The notes beneath the pieces were generated by a model. The model was not told where the DNA came from. It saw only the letters and a list, made by a program, of their open reading frames with translations, and did no database searches. Positions 6,363-6,542 of a stretch of 6,542 nt of DNA are shown one piece after another. Location of the stretch: positions 1 to 6,542 of the forward strand of contig JAJQDF010000099.1 in NCBI GenBank assembly GCA_021202325.1, read 5' to 3'. The position numbers and the translations under genes are program-made. The DNA is from Clostridiales bacterium. Its GTDB lineage: Bacteria > Bacillota > Clostridia > Lachnospirales > Anaerotignaceae. How positions within the stretch are numbered: position 1 is the stretch's first letter; each line of letters opens with the position of its first letter.

Positions 6363-6391
6363 TTGACATTTATATTCTCGCACGTTAATAT
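6363..6391 (+). promoter_or_regulatory. Promoter of a candidate small RNA or long leader
   Basis: A perfect TTGACA (6363-6368), a 17-nt spacer and TAATAT (6386-6391, four of six consensus bases) form a plausible sigma-A-type promoter. The start would be near 6398. It lies just after degenerate repeat copy 4. Confidence 0.5.
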
Positions 6392-6397
6392 AAGGGT

Positions 6398-6485
6398 AAC
6401 AAAAGAAACAACTTTGGTTGTTCCGTCACAGTTGAGTTATTTTCATTTAACCGTCACGGTGCAAGCGTGGCGGTTATTATTTTTA
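6398..6485 (+). ncRNA. Candidate small RNA or attenuated leader
   Basis: The interval between the promoter at 6363-6391 and the terminator ending near 6485 would give a transcript of about 85 nt. It contains a 6-bp hairpin AACAAC-TTTG-GTTGTT (6407-6422). CCGTCAC occurs twice (6423-6429 and 6451-6457), and either copy can pair with the single GTGGCGG (6467-6473), so two exclusive folds are possible. It has no convincing open frame. It could be a free small RNA or the 5' leader of the gene beyond the window. I do not recognise a known riboswitch or T-box. Confidence 0.3.
6449..6485 (+). terminator. Intrinsic terminator-like hairpin
   Basis: AACCGTCACG (6449-6458) pairs with CGTGGCGGTT (6466-6475) over 10 bp with one T-G wobble and a 7-nt loop. 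An imperfect T-tract, ATTATTTTTATT, follows. It lies between two promoters, so it would end the upstream transcript before the next gene. Confidence 0.6.
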
Positions 6486-6493
6486 TTAAGGTG

Positions 6494-6522
6494 TGGACAA
6501 ATAGCGCATATCGTGATATAAT
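6494..6522 (+). promoter_or_regulatory. Near-consensus promoter at the window end
   Basis: TGGACA (6494-6499, five of six consensus bases), a 17-nt spacer and a perfect TATAAT (6517-6522) form a strong sigma-A-type promoter. The start would be near 6529. The gene it drives lies beyond the window. An ATG at 6530-6532 is too close to have a ribosome binding site. Confidence 0.75.
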
Positions 6523-6542
6523 AAATAATATGAGAAAAGTAA

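Noticed and set aside
6297..6521. 74-residue open frame on the plus strand
   Set aside because: There is no ribosome binding site. It crosses the degenerate repeat, two promoters and a terminator, and the protein has no recognisable pattern.
6530..6542. ATG at 6530 as the start of the next gene
   Set aside because: It lies 7 nt after the -10 box, so the message would be leaderless, and only four codons are visible. The true start is probably beyond the window.

Overview
This 6.5 kb window holds four protein genes in two blocks, and the intergenic DNA around them is rich in repeats. The organism is most likely a Gram-positive Clostridia member, perhaps Lachnospirales. This is inferred from the AGGAGG-type ribosome binding sites, the sigma-A-type promoters, the frequent ATA isoleucine codons in lepA, a Gram-positive-type pyrimidine-nucleoside phosphorylase, and a ComB-like protein of a kind I associate with clostridia. 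No rRNA, tRNA, transposase or CRISPR array is visible.

Left block (minus strand, 3367 down to 156): pdp, deoB and comB form one tight operon, with a 24-nt gap and then a TAATG stop/start overlap. It is read from an extended -10 promoter at about 3401-3409. Pdp splits pyrimidine nucleosides into base plus (deoxy)ribose-1-phosphate, and DeoB moves that phosphate to C5 so the sugar can enter central metabolism. ComB, a 2-phosphosulfolactate phosphatase homologue, is an unexpected third member. Its last 19 residues and its stop codon lie inside a palindromic repeat.

Middle (3368-4073): the 700-bp gap between the divergent blocks contains the pdp promoter, a 26-bp palindrome, a bidirectional terminator, an 11-bp tandem repeat with A-tracts in helical phase, a strong TTGACA/TAGAAT promoter, a multi-hairpin repeat, and the lepA promoter, whose -35 box abuts the repeat.

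Right block: lepA (elongation factor 4) is complete and probably monocistronic, with an intrinsic terminator about 110 bp after its stop. Beyond it lie an inverted copy of the repeat, a degenerate copy, a candidate small RNA (TTGACA promoter plus terminator, about 85 nt), and a near-consensus promoter for a gene beyond the window end.

The most notable content is the repeat family: three clear copies (27-217, 3861-4002, 6029-6168 inverted) and one decayed copy (6251-6330). Each clear copy is a series of hairpins in the order H1, H2, H3, H4. The H2 stem changes sequence between copies but stays paired, and the wobble pairs fit RNA made from one particular strand. This looks like a dispersed structured-RNA or palindromic mobile element. 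I do not recognise it as a named family.
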